Assembly: GCA_038503035.1 (NCBI GenBank)
Contig: JAVSML010024434.1
Location: 186,001-250,000, forward strand
DNA: 64,000 nt
Direction of reading: 5' to 3'
DNA from: Crocodylus rhombifer
Lineage: Eukaryota; Chordata; Crocodylia; Crocodylidae
Position numbers and translations under genes: made by a program. Below are positions 1 to 13,120 of this stretch, one piece after another. Each line of letters starts with the position of its first letter. The stretch's first letter is position 1. The notes under the pieces were generated by a model that made no database searches, was not told the origin of the DNA, and saw only the letters and a program-made list of their open reading frames with translations.

Positions 1-1120
1 AAAATACATAGTTCCTGAGGTGGTAAGATAGTTACTGTCACTGGGGACCAAATGATGTGCCAAAGTACAGTAACAGCATGATCTTTCAATGAAAGGACTC
101 GTCAACAAGGGTGAGAAGTGCACACCTAATTTTTTTCAGTGCAGTGTTGCTATGACTGTAATTATAAGTATTTGTGCATAACATGAGCTTGCTTAGCCAT
201 GCTTGGCTACATTCGTTCACTTGATTTCCTAGGGTAGTCATGCTAATTGTTTGTGCAAATTCCTACTTAACTTGTTGGCCCATGCTATATTTTATGTGTA
301 CAGTATATAACATGCACCTGCATCCCTCACTTAGCTTGCTTTTTACTTTTCTCTTTCGAGGTGGCTTCTACACATTTCTAGTTATGGGCTAAAGAAACAC
401 TCCACTCAAAGAAGTACTTGCCAGTAAGTAAATTTTCTCTGTTAAGATGTAACATTTCTCTTGGTGTTGCCTTAAACTATAATTATTATTTCTTAGTCTT
501 CAATTCCTTGAATATTTGTGAATCACAACTTAAACCTCATGATGGGTTCAGTTTTCCTGAATCCCTTTTTCTTGGTGACTGTCACTCTTGGCTTTCTACA
601 AAAAAAGTGTTTTAAGGAAGAAAATATTATTTATTTTTGATGAGCAAATAATGGAAGGAATGTCCTGTGAATAGTCACTCAAGAAAGTATGAGCTTTTCA
701 AATTTTATTAGTGCATTTTTAGCTCAAATGTTTGCTGAAAGGAGATTTAAAATTTGTAATGTGTATTTATTTGATTAGTTAGGAGTGTCATAAGTTCTTG
801 TTTCTGTTTCTTCATTGGACATGTGTAACGGACCAACACATTACAAATGATGACTGTTTCGGTCAAATGTGCAATTCACAATTTGCGCTTTGATAATTGG
901 CTTACTTTAACAAATTGTAGCCTGAAGTGGGAATTTAAATGCCTAAGCAAGGGTCACAGTATAAATGATCTGTAGATTGAAAACTAGCAACAGAAGAAAC
1001 TAAAAATATGTTGGATCAAGACTTTCACAACGTTAATTGCAAAGAGAAGCATGGTAACACTAGTAGAATAAGCAAATATGACATGCCCTGTGTTCTCTTG
1101 TTTGCTTCTTTACTGTGTTT
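1..1120. other. Intergenic, AT-rich, no recognised feature
   Basis: I find no coding exon, RNA gene or clear repeat in this AT-rich stretch. The only open frame is a 65-codon one at 418-615, with no recognisable domain. It ends where the CR1 tail begins. Confidence 0.6.
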
Positions 1121-3690
1121 ATAGAATCATAGATTCATAGAAGTCAGGTCAGAAGGGACCTTATAGATCTTCAAGTCCAACCCCCTGCCAGGGCAGGAGA
1201 AAAAAAGCTGGGCTCAACTGACTCCAGATAGGTAGGCATCCAGCCTCCTCTTAAAGACCCCCAGGGTAGGAGCCAGCACCACCTTCCTTGGAAGTTGGTT
1301 CCAGATCCTAGCTACCGTGACCGTGAAGTAGTTCTTACGGATGTCTAATCTAAACCTACTCTCCAACGACTTGTGGCTGTGATTCCTTGTTATGCCAGGG
1401 AGCGCTAGGGGAAACAAGGTCTCTCCCAAACCCTTCTGTCCCCCCTAGTGAGTTTATAGATGGTCACCAGGTCCCCCTCAGCCTTCTCTTGTGAAGGCTG
1501 AACAGGTTCAGGTCCCACAGTCTCTCATTGTAGGCTCTGCCCTGTAGTCCCCAGATCGTGCGGGTGGCCCTCCTCTGGACCCTGTCAATGTTGTCCACAT
1601 CCCTCCTGAAGTGGGGCGCACAGAACTGGACAGAGTACTCCAGCTGTGGCCTGACCAGTGTTGGATAGAGGGGGAGGATCACCTCCTTGTCCCTGCTAGA
1701 GATGCACCTGTGGATGCACGACAAGGTGCAGTTAGCCCTGCCAACCGTGACCTCGCATTGTTGGCCCATGTTCCTCTTGGAGTCAGTAATGACTCCAAGA
1801 TCCCTTTCTGCCTCTGTGCTCTCAAGAAGGGAGTTTCCTATCCTATAAGTGTGGTGCTGGTTACTACTGCCCAAGTGCAGCACCCGGCACTTATCAGTGT
1901 TGAAGCACATCCTGTTTTTGCTAGCCCACCCCTGTAACCTATCCAGGTCTTGGTGCAATCTTTCCCTCCCTACTAGCGTGCTCATCTCCCCCCATATTTT
2001 GGTATCATCAGCAAATTTAAACAAGTTGCTTTTCACCCCATCATCCAAATCACTGATAAAGAGATTGAACAGCGCAGGCCCAAGGACCGAGCCCTGGGGG
2101 ACTCCGCTGCCCGCTTCTCCCCAGGTCGAATATGACCCGTCCACCACCACCCTCTGAGTGCGACCCTTCAGCCAATCTGCGATCCATCTGACTGTGTAGG
2201 CATCAATGCCACAGTCGCCCAATTTTTTAATGAGGATGGGGTGGGAGATGGTGTCAAAGGCCTTGCTGAAGTCCAGAAAGACTACATCCACAGCGACACC
2301 TGCATCCAAGGCTTTTGTGACCTGATCGTAAAAGGCAATCAGGCTGGTCTGACATGACCTCCCCCTAATGAAATTGGTCTGGTTGCCCTTGAGCATCACC
2401 TCTGAGGCTGGCCCATCACAGCTGTGCTCCATGATGATCTTCTCAAAGAGTTTCCCTAGGATTGAGGTAAGACTGACTGGCCTATAGTTGCCCGGGTCCT
2501 CCCTCCTCCCTTTTTTAAAGATGGGGACCATGTTGGCTACCTTCCAATCATCCCGCACCTGGCCCAAGCACCGCGAGCACTCGTAAAGCGGTGCCAAGGG
2601 CCCTGCAATAACCCCTGCTAGCTCCCTCAACACCCTGGCGTGGAGAGCATCTGGACCTGCTGATTTGAACACGTCCAGCCCCTCCAGAAGCTCTCTAACC
2701 TGGTCCTCCCCAGCCTGAGGTCTGGAGGCGTTCCGCTCGAGCCCATCTTGCATCATGGTGGGGAAGTCCCAGTCCCTGCCCAAGAAATAAGAGGTGAAGA
2801 ATTGGTTAAAGAGGTCTGCTTTCTCCTCTGGCGCAACCACCAGATTGCCCAGAGGATCTTGCAGGAGCCCCCCATTTCCTGGTGCTTTCTTCATCCTCCC
2901 TATATATTTGAAAAAGGACTTTTTGTTATCTTTGATTTTGGACGCAAGTCTAGCCCTATGTCCGCCTTAGCTTTCCTGACAGCCCCGCTACAGGCCCGAG
3001 CAGAGGAGGTATACTCCTCTTTGGAGCTGGCACCCCACTTCCACTGGGTGTACGCCGCCTTTTTGGCAACCAGGCATTCCTGGACGCCCTTGGTGAGCCA
3101 GGGGGGCTTTCGGGCACTCCTGCCCCCCTTACTTTTTGTTGGGATGGTCACCCCTTGGGCCCTGAGTATCGTCTCCTTAAGGAACGACCACTCATCTTGG
3201 GCACTGAGTTCCCCTGCCCTTGAGAACCCCAGCGCCTCTCCCACTAATCTCAACTCATTGAAGTTGGCCCTCTTGAAGTCTAGGGCTACTGCCTTGCTAC
3301 TGACCCTTTGCACTGGATGGTGAATTCCAGCAAGAGATGATCGCTATCACCCAGGTGGTCAAGGACCTGGAGGCCCCTTACTAGGTCGTCGCCTGTCGCC
3401 AGGACCAGGTCCAACAGGGCATTCCCCTGGTGGGACTGTGCACCTCCTGAATTAAGTGGAAGTCCTGTATCTCAGCCAGGAACCTCCTGGAATGGTCCAA
3501 CCTGGCTGACTGTTCCTCCCAGCAGATGTCCAGGTAATTGAAGTCACCCATGACAATTACATCCCTTGCCTTAAGTGCCTCTGCAAGCTGGCCTGAAAAT
3601 TCCCAGTCCAGCTCCTCCCCTTGGTTGGGGGGTCTGTAGTAGACCCCCACCGTTAAATCCCTCTCCCCATGGCCCCCGTGGGGAGGAAGC
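1121..3690 (-). mobile_element. CR1 LINE copy, 5'-truncated, ORF2 broken
   Basis: Non-LTR retrotransposon of the chicken repeat 1 clade. Read on the minus strand it carries the end of the endonuclease domain (3381-3650, with a GDFN motif), a linker (2900-3313), then most of the reverse transcriptase (1464-2894). The RT part shows LDFSKAFDTISH, the GVPQGSVLGP block and the catalytic FADD, followed by the C-terminal LDIRKNYFTVTVARIWNQLP block (1214-1429). The 3' end at 1121 carries ATAGAATCATAGATTCATAG, the short ATTCATAG-type repeats that end CR1 elements. The pieces lie in alternating frames (changes near 3350, 2897 and 1450), so the copy is a dead fossil. The N-terminal endonuclease half and ORF1 are missing, as is usual for 5'-truncated copies. 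No target-site duplication was visible. Confidence 0.93.
1214..2894 (-). pseudogene. CR1 ORF2 reverse transcriptase remnant
   Basis: The longest open frame of the window (1464-2894) encodes 476 residues of the CR1 reverse transcriptase with fingers and palm intact, including the YRPVSLTS, KAFDT, VPQGS and FADDT blocks. It stops after RRLRGTW at 1464, and the remainder of the C-terminal domain continues in another frame to 1214. The catalytic FADD pair is present, but the upstream endonuclease is in other frames, so the whole ORF2 cannot be made. An apparent plus-strand frame at 2748-3323 is antisense to this element and is not a gene. Confidence 0.9.
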
Positions 3691-6600
3691 TAAGGAAGCT
3701 AAGAGGTTCTTGCCTTGTTCAGGAAGCTAAGAGATTCTTCTCCTGAGCTCTTCTTGCATACTTCATTTTGAACCTGTATTGCACATTTAGACTTGTTTAG
3801 GTCTAGAAACATGGAGGCTGGAGGTTATGGCATCTGTCAAAATATGGTACAACGCAAGCAGGTTCTCACAGATGAGCGAGAGGAACAATGAAGTCAATAT
3901 ATAGGCTTATCCTGAGGTGTGCTAAATGTTTGTAACTCCTTTTGGACTCGGTTAAATGACTCTTAGAATCAGGCTACAGCAGAAAGTGGCCTCTGAAGGA
4001 ATATATAGGGGGACACAGCAGGTGCAAAAATATTTAGAATGAGTGGCTTTGCCTCAGAGGAAAACAGGAACTTCTTACAGGCCCAAAGATGCCTTTGAGC
4101 CACTCAGTAGGACACCTGTTTCAACACATTCATCATTTCTGGGAGGAGGCAAAGATCTAGATCTTGCTCTCTGTTCTCAGTTACATAGAATTCAATAGGT
4201 AATAGGTAAAAGAGCATCTTATTAAGTCACTGTAATATTGTTTCATTGTAATAGTTACCTCTGGATACAGCTTGATTATTGCATTAGGATCTTAATATAA
4301 TACTTAATACTACTTAATGATAAAAGAATAATATAAATCCCACTGTTATCTCAAGGGAGGCAAGAACTTACAGGCAGATCTAACAACCTCGTCATGATGC
4401 TGCCAGTATCAATGAGAGCAGAGTGTGGATCATGATTGGAGGCATTACTACCACCTGCAGATTGCTCCAGCCATGGGAAACTGGTTTGATGTTTACCAGA
4501 GTGTAGACTAAACCACAGAGATTTATATAGTTTAATATTTACCACAGAATTACCTCAAATGAGTCTTTGTCACATAATGAGGGTTTTCAAGGCTGCATTA
4601 CTGAGTTTCCCTTCTCTTTCTTGCAGGCTGGATCAGTGGCTGCCACCTCTGCCATCAATAGCAGACAGAAAATATTTCATCAGCAATGCTTAGGGCAACA
4701 GCTTCTTTCAGGAGGTGAGTTCCCAAGGGCAGGGGGAGCAGGGTTTTTAATAGGCAAGACCTAACGTGAAGATCAAGGGACCTGAATCCCAGTCCAGAGC
4801 TCAGAGATATGGGGAGCTCCTGAGAGCTGTTCTCAAATTATGGTGCTATATGTTCATGGCATAACACCCAATATAAACCAATGTCTCTGGGGTGTAGGAG
4901 TGGGTGCATTTATTAGAGTTGAGACCCAGGACTCTTGGCTAGCGTTTGGAGGAGAGGGGTAGTTTAAGTGTACTGTTCCCTGGCATTGTTCTGGTGTCTG
5001 AATTTGTAGGACTTCAGTGTATTTAGCCTGTTAAGCATTGGGATTGTGGCTGCGTTACCAAAACGCAGCTATTGCCACTGTATGACAAGCTTTCCAGAGT
5101 GAAGAACATGCACTATAAGCCATCCAAGGGAAAAAGAGAACATTCATTTTGATGGGGAAGGCATCTTTTTTGATAAACAAAAATGCAAGTACTTTAGTAG
5201 ACACGGCTCGCATGTAGAGACCTATGTAACTGTCCAAAACCTTTCCTCAAATCCTGCTGTGGTAAAAGGAAACCTCTCTTTACTCCTTCTCCTTCAGAAG
5301 TAAAGGACTTGTATTAAGTATGATGTCTAAACTTTTCCTGAAGCGGGGACTGCTGCATTCCAGGCAATGGGCAGCTGCCATCCTCAACACCCACACCTGA
5401 CATCTCCACCTCTTATGCTGGCATCCAACATTTCCCCTTCTTTCACTGTTTAGTGAAAAAGATAGCAGCTACCAGTCAGAACTAGCATCATGGAATCTAC
5501 TGCTAAAATTGAAATTCGTGGCTTTTAGGAATTCCCAGTGCTAGTGCTTGTCAGGGGCTATGTTTAGATCAGGAGCAAAGCCCAGAGGCCCTTCCTTGTG
5601 AAATCAGACCTAGAACAGACAGGAAAATTAATAAAATTAGTACTGTTTATTTGTGAGCTATATAATGGTAACATGATAAAATCGTACAATAATATCTAGC
5701 TTGAGACTTTAAATGAAATCGAATCATCTCCATTTATAGAAACACCAAGTGAGATAACACTTTAGGATAAAAATCTTCTGGTGAAACTGAATTTTCACAT
5801 TGTGAGAGCTCCCCCTAAAGGAATAGGAACTTTCCTTCAAATAATCCCCTTTTTGACATGTTTTGACCATCGCTCCTCTATTCATAATTCATGTAGAGCT
5901 GTTCCTCCATGTTATAAAGTGTGTAGGGATGCTGTGTTAATAAACATAGCATCAACACATGTGGTTTTTTACTTGAAGTGTCTCTTGCGTCAAAAAACAG
6001 TGGTGGAGCCATATTTTCAAGTCTTTTGTTAATTAGTATATTAGTCAACTTTACTAATGTTAGTCTGTGTGCTACTTTATTATTACATATTATTTATATG
6101 CATTTGCCTATTGCTTTTCTCTTATTTTGTTAATTTCATGCACATGTCATAGCATAAGCAATAAATACAATTTTATTGATTGACTCATTGGCTTTGGCAT
6201 ATTATGTCTAATGGTCACCTCCACTTCAGAACACATTGGCTTAGAGAACAACATCTCCCTTGCTCACAAGGGGTGTTCTCTTAGCCAGAGACTACTGTAC
6301 TTTTTCACACAATCCGCAGAAATCTCTGCTATAAAATATAACACTAGGGACAAGACCTTCACGTGGTAAAAACAACCAGGATTAAAGATGTACATGGATA
6401 ATGAGAACATCCATAATTGTGGTAGATGAGATGTAAAATGTAAAGGATGAAATGCTTGTTATTCAGGAATAAGATAACCACTAGCATTACGGCTAAATGT
6501 TCCCTGTAGGCAGGCTATTGTGTAAGTATTCATTAAAGAGCTTCTTGTAGTTTCCTTGGAAGCAGCTGAAGCTGCAAATGATCGGGGGAGATGGTGTAGA

Positions 6601-6860
6601 TAGACAGCTGAGCTTATCACCTGTGATCTGGCAGTTCCCAAGATCCTGCATACTCAGCTGACATCAAATGGAACAGAGTGCTGTTGCTTTTCAACTTTAA
6701 TGTGATGAGTGTCTCTCTGCCTGTGGAATATAATGCTCACCTTGCTACTCAAATGTTAGGAGTAAGATATGAGATTGTCATCATTTAGCCAACAATTTAA
6801 ATCAAATTCAGACTTAAGCTGCCCAGCAGCCTATGGAAAATAAATTCCAATCATGAAAAA
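3691..6860. other. Intergenic, no recognised gene
   Basis: Unique-looking AT-rich sequence. Just outside the CR1 there is a short imperfect duplication of the phrase AGGAAGCTAAGAG (3686-3740). I see no exon with plausible splice sites and domain homology, and no clear repeat elsewhere in the stretch. Confidence 0.5.
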
Positions 6861-7040
6861 ATAGGGCTGAAAGGAACATCAGGAAGTCAGCTTTCCCACC
6901 ACTTAAAATGATGAAAGTTCCACAACCTTTTTTTTAGCAATCTAGTCCAATGCTTAACAATTGTTGCAATTAAAAAATTGTTCCTAATGTCTCACCTAAA
7001 TTTCACTTGTTGGTTCTCAGCCAATTCCCAATGAACAGAT
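6861..7040 (-). mobile_element. Old CR1 3'-end fragment
   Basis: Diverged match to the 3' part of a CR1 LINE in minus orientation. It starts with ATAGGGCTGAAAGGAACATC and continues through CACAACC, CAATGCTTAACAATTG and TTGTTCCTAATGTC, which correspond in order to the familiar CR1 tail region. It is much more diverged than the copy at 1121, so an older insertion. Recognised by memory of the family, not by alignment. Confidence 0.65.
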
Positions 7041-10000
7041 GTCCATACCACAAAACCATCTTTATAAATAGCTCCTTTGGTCTCAGCAGAAGAGTCAAGA
7101 ATAGAATGGACATGGAGCATTAGTTCTTGGATGAGTCTCTGTGGTGTATGCATGGGAAGGAACACAGGAGAAAGTTTTGCTGCTGCTACCAGGTTCGTAC
7201 CTGTTCTTCAAATCAAGCAACATGTCAGCTGTCAGTTTGGCTCCTTTCACCAGCACTAAACACCAGTATAAAACACCAAAGCTTAGTGCTACGACTAAAG
7301 TGGAGCATTTACCAGCTTCCTTGGAAGAGACAGGATTCTTTTTCTGTGTATTTGTACAAGTCAAAAAAACTATTTTTTAATCTGAACACACCACAGATAT
7401 TTGACTTGACCCATCCTCAATTCATACACTAGGGAAAGCACATGAAATGTGTGTTCTGTTCCCACTTGAAAGAGATCTTTCTTCGGAGTTATCCTTTAAT
7501 GTCAGCCTCAAACAATTGGCAGGGCATTTCTTATTCCAGTGTGGAGAGATCAGCGGGACCCTGTGAAAGATAATGCAGGATTCCAGCATAATCATGGGTG
7601 CTTGTATAAGGAGAATCGGTGACTCTGTTCCCCCCCTTTGCGAAGTGGCATTTTTGCATACCCATGAGAGCGCTCCCTTCCTCAGGGATCTCAAAGGTGG
7701 GGGGGGCTTTGAACTCCACTTCAAAGCTGGGGGCCTGGAGTGAGGTATTTGTAAACCCAAAGGAACAGCAAATATTTGCAGGAACTGATTAGCCCCCTCA
7801 CCACCTTGATGGGCAACTGTACAAGATGGCTGGACAGAGTTCAGCAAGCTTTGAAGTGTACCTTGAAAGTTCACAGAGTCTCTTTAGATCTGTACAATAC
7901 TTACATTTTCCACAGAAACTCAAAAGGACAACTTCTTGTTCAGCTTTGTGCAGCCTGTCAGCTTTTTCTGGTCAGGTATAAATGGTAGAAGTCAAGAGCT
8001 GAATTCTGTTACTGACGCTAATGTAAATTCAGAGTCACTCCAATTAATCAGTAGGGTTACTCTAGGTTCACACCGGTTGTTTTGTATACTGAGAATGGAA
8101 CCTACCCCACTGTTGTTCTAGCTGGTTTGATTTACATATGGAAATAGGACTGGAAGGAAACTCTTGAGTTGCTGAGTTGAGTCCTCTGTTGTCAAAGACA
8201 GTATCACATAATCACTTTAATAACTGTATTAACTTCCAGCTTAAAGCTACATGTGTTTTGGGTTTTCTGATCAGGGATTTTGGGTTGACCCATTATAACA
8301 AAGGACCACGTATTATTACATTCACATCTAGGTCCAAGGTTAGCTCCACCCACAGAATTATCTACAAAAGCGTGAAGGCGTGCAGTTGGGGGAGTTAAGT
8401 TTTACTGGCCCCTTCAGACCCTGAGCTCTCTGTCAAAGCTGCTAGCTGTGTGCTGTTGTTTGTGACGTAGAAACTTGCTCACTAACAGGGAAAAATGAAC
8501 CCCACTAATTAACTTCAGACACCCAACAAGTCCCTGAACTTTCTCTACCCTGAACTGATTTTGAACTGGACTTAAAAGGCAAAGGGTTTTCTGTTCCTCT
8601 CTGCCTTCCCATTAGCTAGTATCTTTAACACAGAAAACGTGCTGAGGCATTATAGCTAGATTAAGTATGAAGTTTAGTGTTTATTGGGCCCTTCAGGCTA
8701 GTACACTATGAGCATTAATTGTATTGCTATACTAGTATAGTGGACTGACAAGAAGTTCTAATGTAGATAAAGCTTTAGTTTGGAGACTATTGCTTTTACT
8801 AGCACAGCGTCCCCCAGCCCCTCACCCTTTGCCCTGCACTCAACAAGCTATAGAGGCAAACGCTCAGTTTTGCTGGTATAAATGTATCTACACTTTGGGT
8901 TTCTGCTGGTTGGGCTGTGGTAGTCAGGTGTCACACCTTGGCACACCCCTGACTGACCAAACCAAGCTGACAGAAGGCTGTAGTGTAGTGTAGACATAGC
9001 TTAAGTGTTTCATGTTTTTCTACTGAACACAACGCATATTTGAATTGAAGGGGAACAAGATGATGCTCCAAGCTTCTCTGTACCTGCAGAATGAACTTCA
9101 CCCACGTGACTCATTGAGATGTGATGCTTTTCACTGTAGGTTACACAGAGGTTCGAAGTGTGGCTGTGCATATTCTATGAGTCCTGTACCCCACCTCCCC
9201 CAAGCACTAGAATCTGGTTTTCCCTCAGCTGGGCTTGAATGTGCCTCCAAGCTCTGGTTGGCAGTTTGGGGTTACCTCCTTTTTATTAGGGAGGTAATCA
9301 AGGGTAACATCTCCCAAGAACCACCTACTGTGGCAGAGATGAGACAATTCCTACAGCAGTCTGTGAAGATCAGTGATCCTCTCTCTCCCTTCTTGCACAA
9401 GGAAAGAAAAAGTTATCAATGTCAACATCTTTATCCTCACTGGGTGGCTAAAAATCCCTGACTGTGATGAGGCAGTTCACACCATTCAGAGCCATTGTTC
9501 TAGGCTCTCTGCAGGGGTTACACTAGGTTCCCACTTGAGATTTTCTTTGCAAATGTGACCACTAGAGAATCACATAAAGGAAAATGAGCCCACCCGCCCC
9601 AGCCCCAGTTCTAAAGAGCATGACCACAGTTGCAGAGAGATGCTGATAGGCTGTTGCCAGTACGGCCCACCCAATCTGAGCTCTGCCTTGGTGCGACTGA
9701 GTGACTCAAACATCCCGGCTGCCCAGGCAGAGACTCCCCAGGACAGTGCCATTCCTCTTTTCTGTTAGCAGCAGGAACATTGCAGAAGGCTCTTGACAAG
9801 AACAGAAGAAAGCTGGTGAGTTGAGCTGGAATGCACACAGCAGCTCGGGGAGGGCATCTTTTCCCTTGGTCTCCTTCCAAGAGGACAGCAACTGGCCACC
9901 ACTGCTGCACCTGTATGGCCCAAGAACATATTGTAGACATTGGACCATGCTGGGAAATAGGAACAGCCTAAAAAACGTAGTGTAGAAGATATGACAATGG

Positions 10001-10374
10001 CTGGTCAGGAAATCCTTGAATATGCTTCTGTGAGACTTTGGTAGGGAGCATTTACAGGGCTTTCCCATCATTTCAAGCATCCTGGAACCTGACCAAGGGG
10101 AGATGCACAGCTGTAGTGATCTCAGCTACATGATGTGACAATGACACAATATCTGGCCCTGTAGCAACACATGGACAGCAGACAGATGCCAAGGTAAAAC
10201 CACTCCCTGTGGCTGCCACTTGTAGAAAAGCAGAGACATGGACTAGAGCAGAGAGTGATCTGCTAAAGGCAACAGACATCTCTATAGTGACCTCAGACCT
10301 TGTGCAGATGGACTGTTTCCCTTCACTGCTTTAATTCACCAAACAGCTCCAGGTATGTCTTTAGGCACTCATAA
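7041..10374. other. Intergenic, no recognised gene
   Basis: Many overlapping short frames occur at 7077-7432, 7422-7874 and 9045-10080, on both strands. None carries a recognisable domain or splice-consistent exon, so I treat them as chance. A single transposon-like terminus (GTGTAGACATAGCTTAAG) lies at about 8982-9005, but I could not find a matching left end. Confidence 0.5.
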
Positions 10375-10500
10375 TGGTGCATCTACATAGCAAAATGAAG
10401 GTGCAGTTGCAGCATGTGCTAGCACACCTGTGTTAGCTCAACCCAGCTAATACAGATCATGCTAACAGTGAACACCGCAACTACATAAACATGTAATCAG
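10375..10500. repeat. Possible short Harbinger-like MITE
   Basis: A ~120-bp stretch begins GGTGCATCTACATAGC and ends CAACTACATAAACATG, and is flanked by TAA on both sides. The left end resembles the GCATGTCTACAC-type termini seen elsewhere in the window (21.56, 29.6 and 63.4 kb). Inverted-repeat pairing is weak, so this is a tentative call. Confidence 0.3.
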
Positions 10501-10950
10501 GGTCCCTTGAGAGTTTGTGGTCTGGTTGTAAAACCCCACGTCACATGTAAAACCCCATGTCACGGCAGCTTCACTACTACTGTTCCCCTTGCTAGAAGTT
10601 AAGGCTGTGAAAGATGGAGTCTTACTGATCAGTGACTCTGAGGCTTAGAGACTATTAAGGCTTCATATGGAGTTTTTAGGAGGCCTGCTAACCTCCTCAA
10701 GCACATCACAGCTTTGGCCTTCTGAAGGGAATAGATAACATCAGGTTTTCTGTAAGCCAGCTCTGGTACAGAAACCAGTTCTAGATCACAGGCAAAACAC
10801 ATGCTGATATAGATGAAGATATACAGCATTATTGAGTGTCACAGCTGTGGGGAGAAGAGGAATAATTGAAAAGACTCCATCCCATACTGATGGGCACCTA
10901 ACCTCATTCATACGTGCTTCTCTCACCACCTTGCTGGAGGACAGCAATAT

Positions 10951-11030
10951 ATTATGATATAGTAGGGTTGGAAATGACCTCAGAAGTCATGTGGTCCATA
11001 CTCTTGCACCAAGACAGGAGACCTCCTGTT
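10951..11030 (-). mobile_element. Degenerate CR1 tail fragment
   Basis: The phrase ATTATGATATAGTAGGGTTG followed by GAAATGACCTCAGAAGTCAT matches the layout of a CR1 3' end (tail, then 'GGGACCTC...GTCAT...AGTCCA'). It is short and diverged, and the outer boundary is uncertain. Confidence 0.5.
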
Positions 11031-12149
11031 TGCTTAAACTATTGGCTATCTCATGAGACTGATCCCTCAAATCGCACAGTGGCGTTTCTGTTCCCACATC
11101 AGATGACTAACTTTTACAAATGAAGTGACAGAAATCAAAGAAATTCCCACTCTGGCAGCATGAACAAGTCTGGTTTGAACCTTCCCATGAGTGAGTACTC
11201 ACAGAGTTATTGCACCCCGGGAATATTCTTGAGAACAAAAATGTCACTTGCTTGACTCTTTGTGGAAAATTATTTAAAAGGGTGGCAGACATTCCCGAAG
11301 TAAATTAGGGGGTTGTAGATATTTCTTGAAGTATTTGCCAGCCTCTCCTCCCCAGCTAAATTAAGAGAACGTCTGCTTTATGTCATCAGGCAAATCATTC
11401 TGGAGCTAGGGATCATGATTTCCATTCTCTATACCTCACATACGTGGTTGGCTTGGCCTCAGGTGATTACACAGTAGGCTAAAAACCAGGCAGTTGGGTT
11501 TTGGACAGTCACCCTGAACATATACACTTTATTTGGGAAAGAGTGAAGATGAAAGCAGAGGAGGAGCAGAGGATGCCTGTCATGCTGGCACAAGGCAGCG
11601 ATGATGACATGTCTACAGGATCTAGCCAGGGAAGTACACTGTTTGATCCCATACAATGGTAATACAGTAACTATAAATCATTGGGGAGTGCAGCAGATGA
11701 AGGAAACAATGTTTCAATGAAAAAAGAATGTGCTGTACTGTGGTCTCCCCATTTCCTTCCCTCCTCTTTCATCTACTCCCCAGGGGCATTGGCTTGTGCA
11801 GTGATTCAAGCTACATCAAAGCAACAATGGCTGAACCTCAGAAGATTCAGCATGTGGGTCTAGGTTTGTGTTGAGATCATGAGGTCTGAGAAAATGAGCT
11901 GGAAATCCCTTGGGGAGATTCTCAGTCCTTCTTGCTTTTGATGGGGTTGGAAGTGCCTTGAGCTGTTCTAGCCCTGGAAGTACAGAGACAGGTAAGTACA
12001 AAGAGAGATTTCAGTGGTGACTGGACAAGTCTGAGGCTCATTTCAGGCTGAGAGCTAGAAACAAATGTTCCAGAACTCAGTTTGTTCCAAAATTGTTTGC
12101 CCATCTCCACTTATCTCCCAGGGCAATGGTACCTGTGTGTAATTAGTAA
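11031..12149. other. Intergenic, nothing recognised
   Basis: No exon, RNA gene or clear repeat identified. Short open frames on both strands lack recognisable domains. Confidence 0.5.
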
Positions 12150-12305
12150 TAACACCTGGCTCTAATATAGCTGTAGTCAGTATCCTTATTCCCATTGTAC
12201 AAATAGAGGACATGGGGCAGAAACAGGGGAAACGATTTGTCCAGATGCTGCTCAGTGGTCCAGAGGCAAAGCCAGGCACAGAGCCCTCACCTCCTGTAGT
12301 TTAGG
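12150..12305 (-). mobile_element. MIR-like SINE remnant
   Basis: The order of segments CCCATTGTACAAATAGAGGA, a GGGGCAGAAAC stretch, GATTTGTCCAGATGCTGCTC and GGCAAAGCCAGGCACAGAGC follows the reverse complement of the MIR core ('...CCATTTTACAGATGAGGAAACTGAGGC...CACAGCTAGTAAGTGGCAGAGCC...'). Divergence is high, as expected for an ancient amniote SINE. Confidence 0.6.
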
Positions 12306-12816
12306 CCAGCGATCCATCCATGAGTCCACATTGCCGCCCTGTTCCTGGGGCACTGAGTCACTGGGCTTTGCTAAGCCACGTTCTGAGGCATGCAGATCTT
12401 TGGCTGTAGCGCTCCTACTCCAGGCCGCACAGTCCAGTCCAAGTAGTAGCACTTCCCTTTTGAGTGAGCCTCATGACACCACTATGTGTATGTCAAATGC
12501 TTGCTGCTCTACAGATTAGACTGGACTTGGGCACCTTTTCTTCTTCCCTTCCGGAGCCTAAACCCAGCAATGTGGAGGAGCAACAGCCTTCTTAAAAAAT
12601 ACAGTATAAATTTATCAGTTGGAACAAAGCATTTGAGGAAAAAATAGCACACAGTAGCATCCTACATGCCTCTCTTTCTTACCTAAGGCTGACATAGGCA
12701 GGCACCCCCAGACAGTTTGTGTGTCTGAGTCTGGTTCCTGTTTGGTTCCCCGCAGCACTGACAAGTGTTGTCTTCTTAACTCCTTGCCAGTGATCTTGTT
12801 AAATTAATTGTAAGTA

Positions 12817-12945
12817 GGGTTGTCAGCCCTCCAGGATTCCCCTGGAGTCTCCAGGAATTAGGTATAAATCTCCAGGAGACTGCTGAGAGTCACCCAGGAG
12901 AGAAATGATAGGGCATTCATTAAAATAAATATTAAATGTTGAATC
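12817..12945. repeat. Partial interspersed repeat, 'TAGGGTTGTCAGCCCTCCAGG' type
   Basis: The start TAGGGTTGTCAGCCCTCCAG, followed by a CTGGAGTCTCCAGGAATTA segment, resembles a short DNA-transposon-like repeat common in turtle and crocodilian DNA. The expected opposite terminus is not visible, so the copy appears truncated. Class assignment is from memory. Confidence 0.4.
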
Positions 12946-13120
12946 TGACTTATACAGCAGTCCAGTGGATTTTTAAAATGTCATAGTACTGTGCATTTGC
13001 CTTCCTGATGTAAAGTCTATGCACTGTAATCCATAACTGACATATGCAAGTATGCAGGCACGTTTGCATTGTGTGTTGCAGGTACACTCACATTCGGGAA
13101 GCCTCCTGGAAGATTTCTTA

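Noticed and set aside
2748..3323. 191-codon plus-strand frame
   Set aside because: Lies antisense to the CR1 linker and reverse transcriptase; its length is a by-product of CR1 coding composition.
11381..11460. Possible MIR-like fragment (CAGGCAAATCATTCTGGAGC)
   Set aside because: Only one short phrase resembles the core and the surrounding order does not fit.
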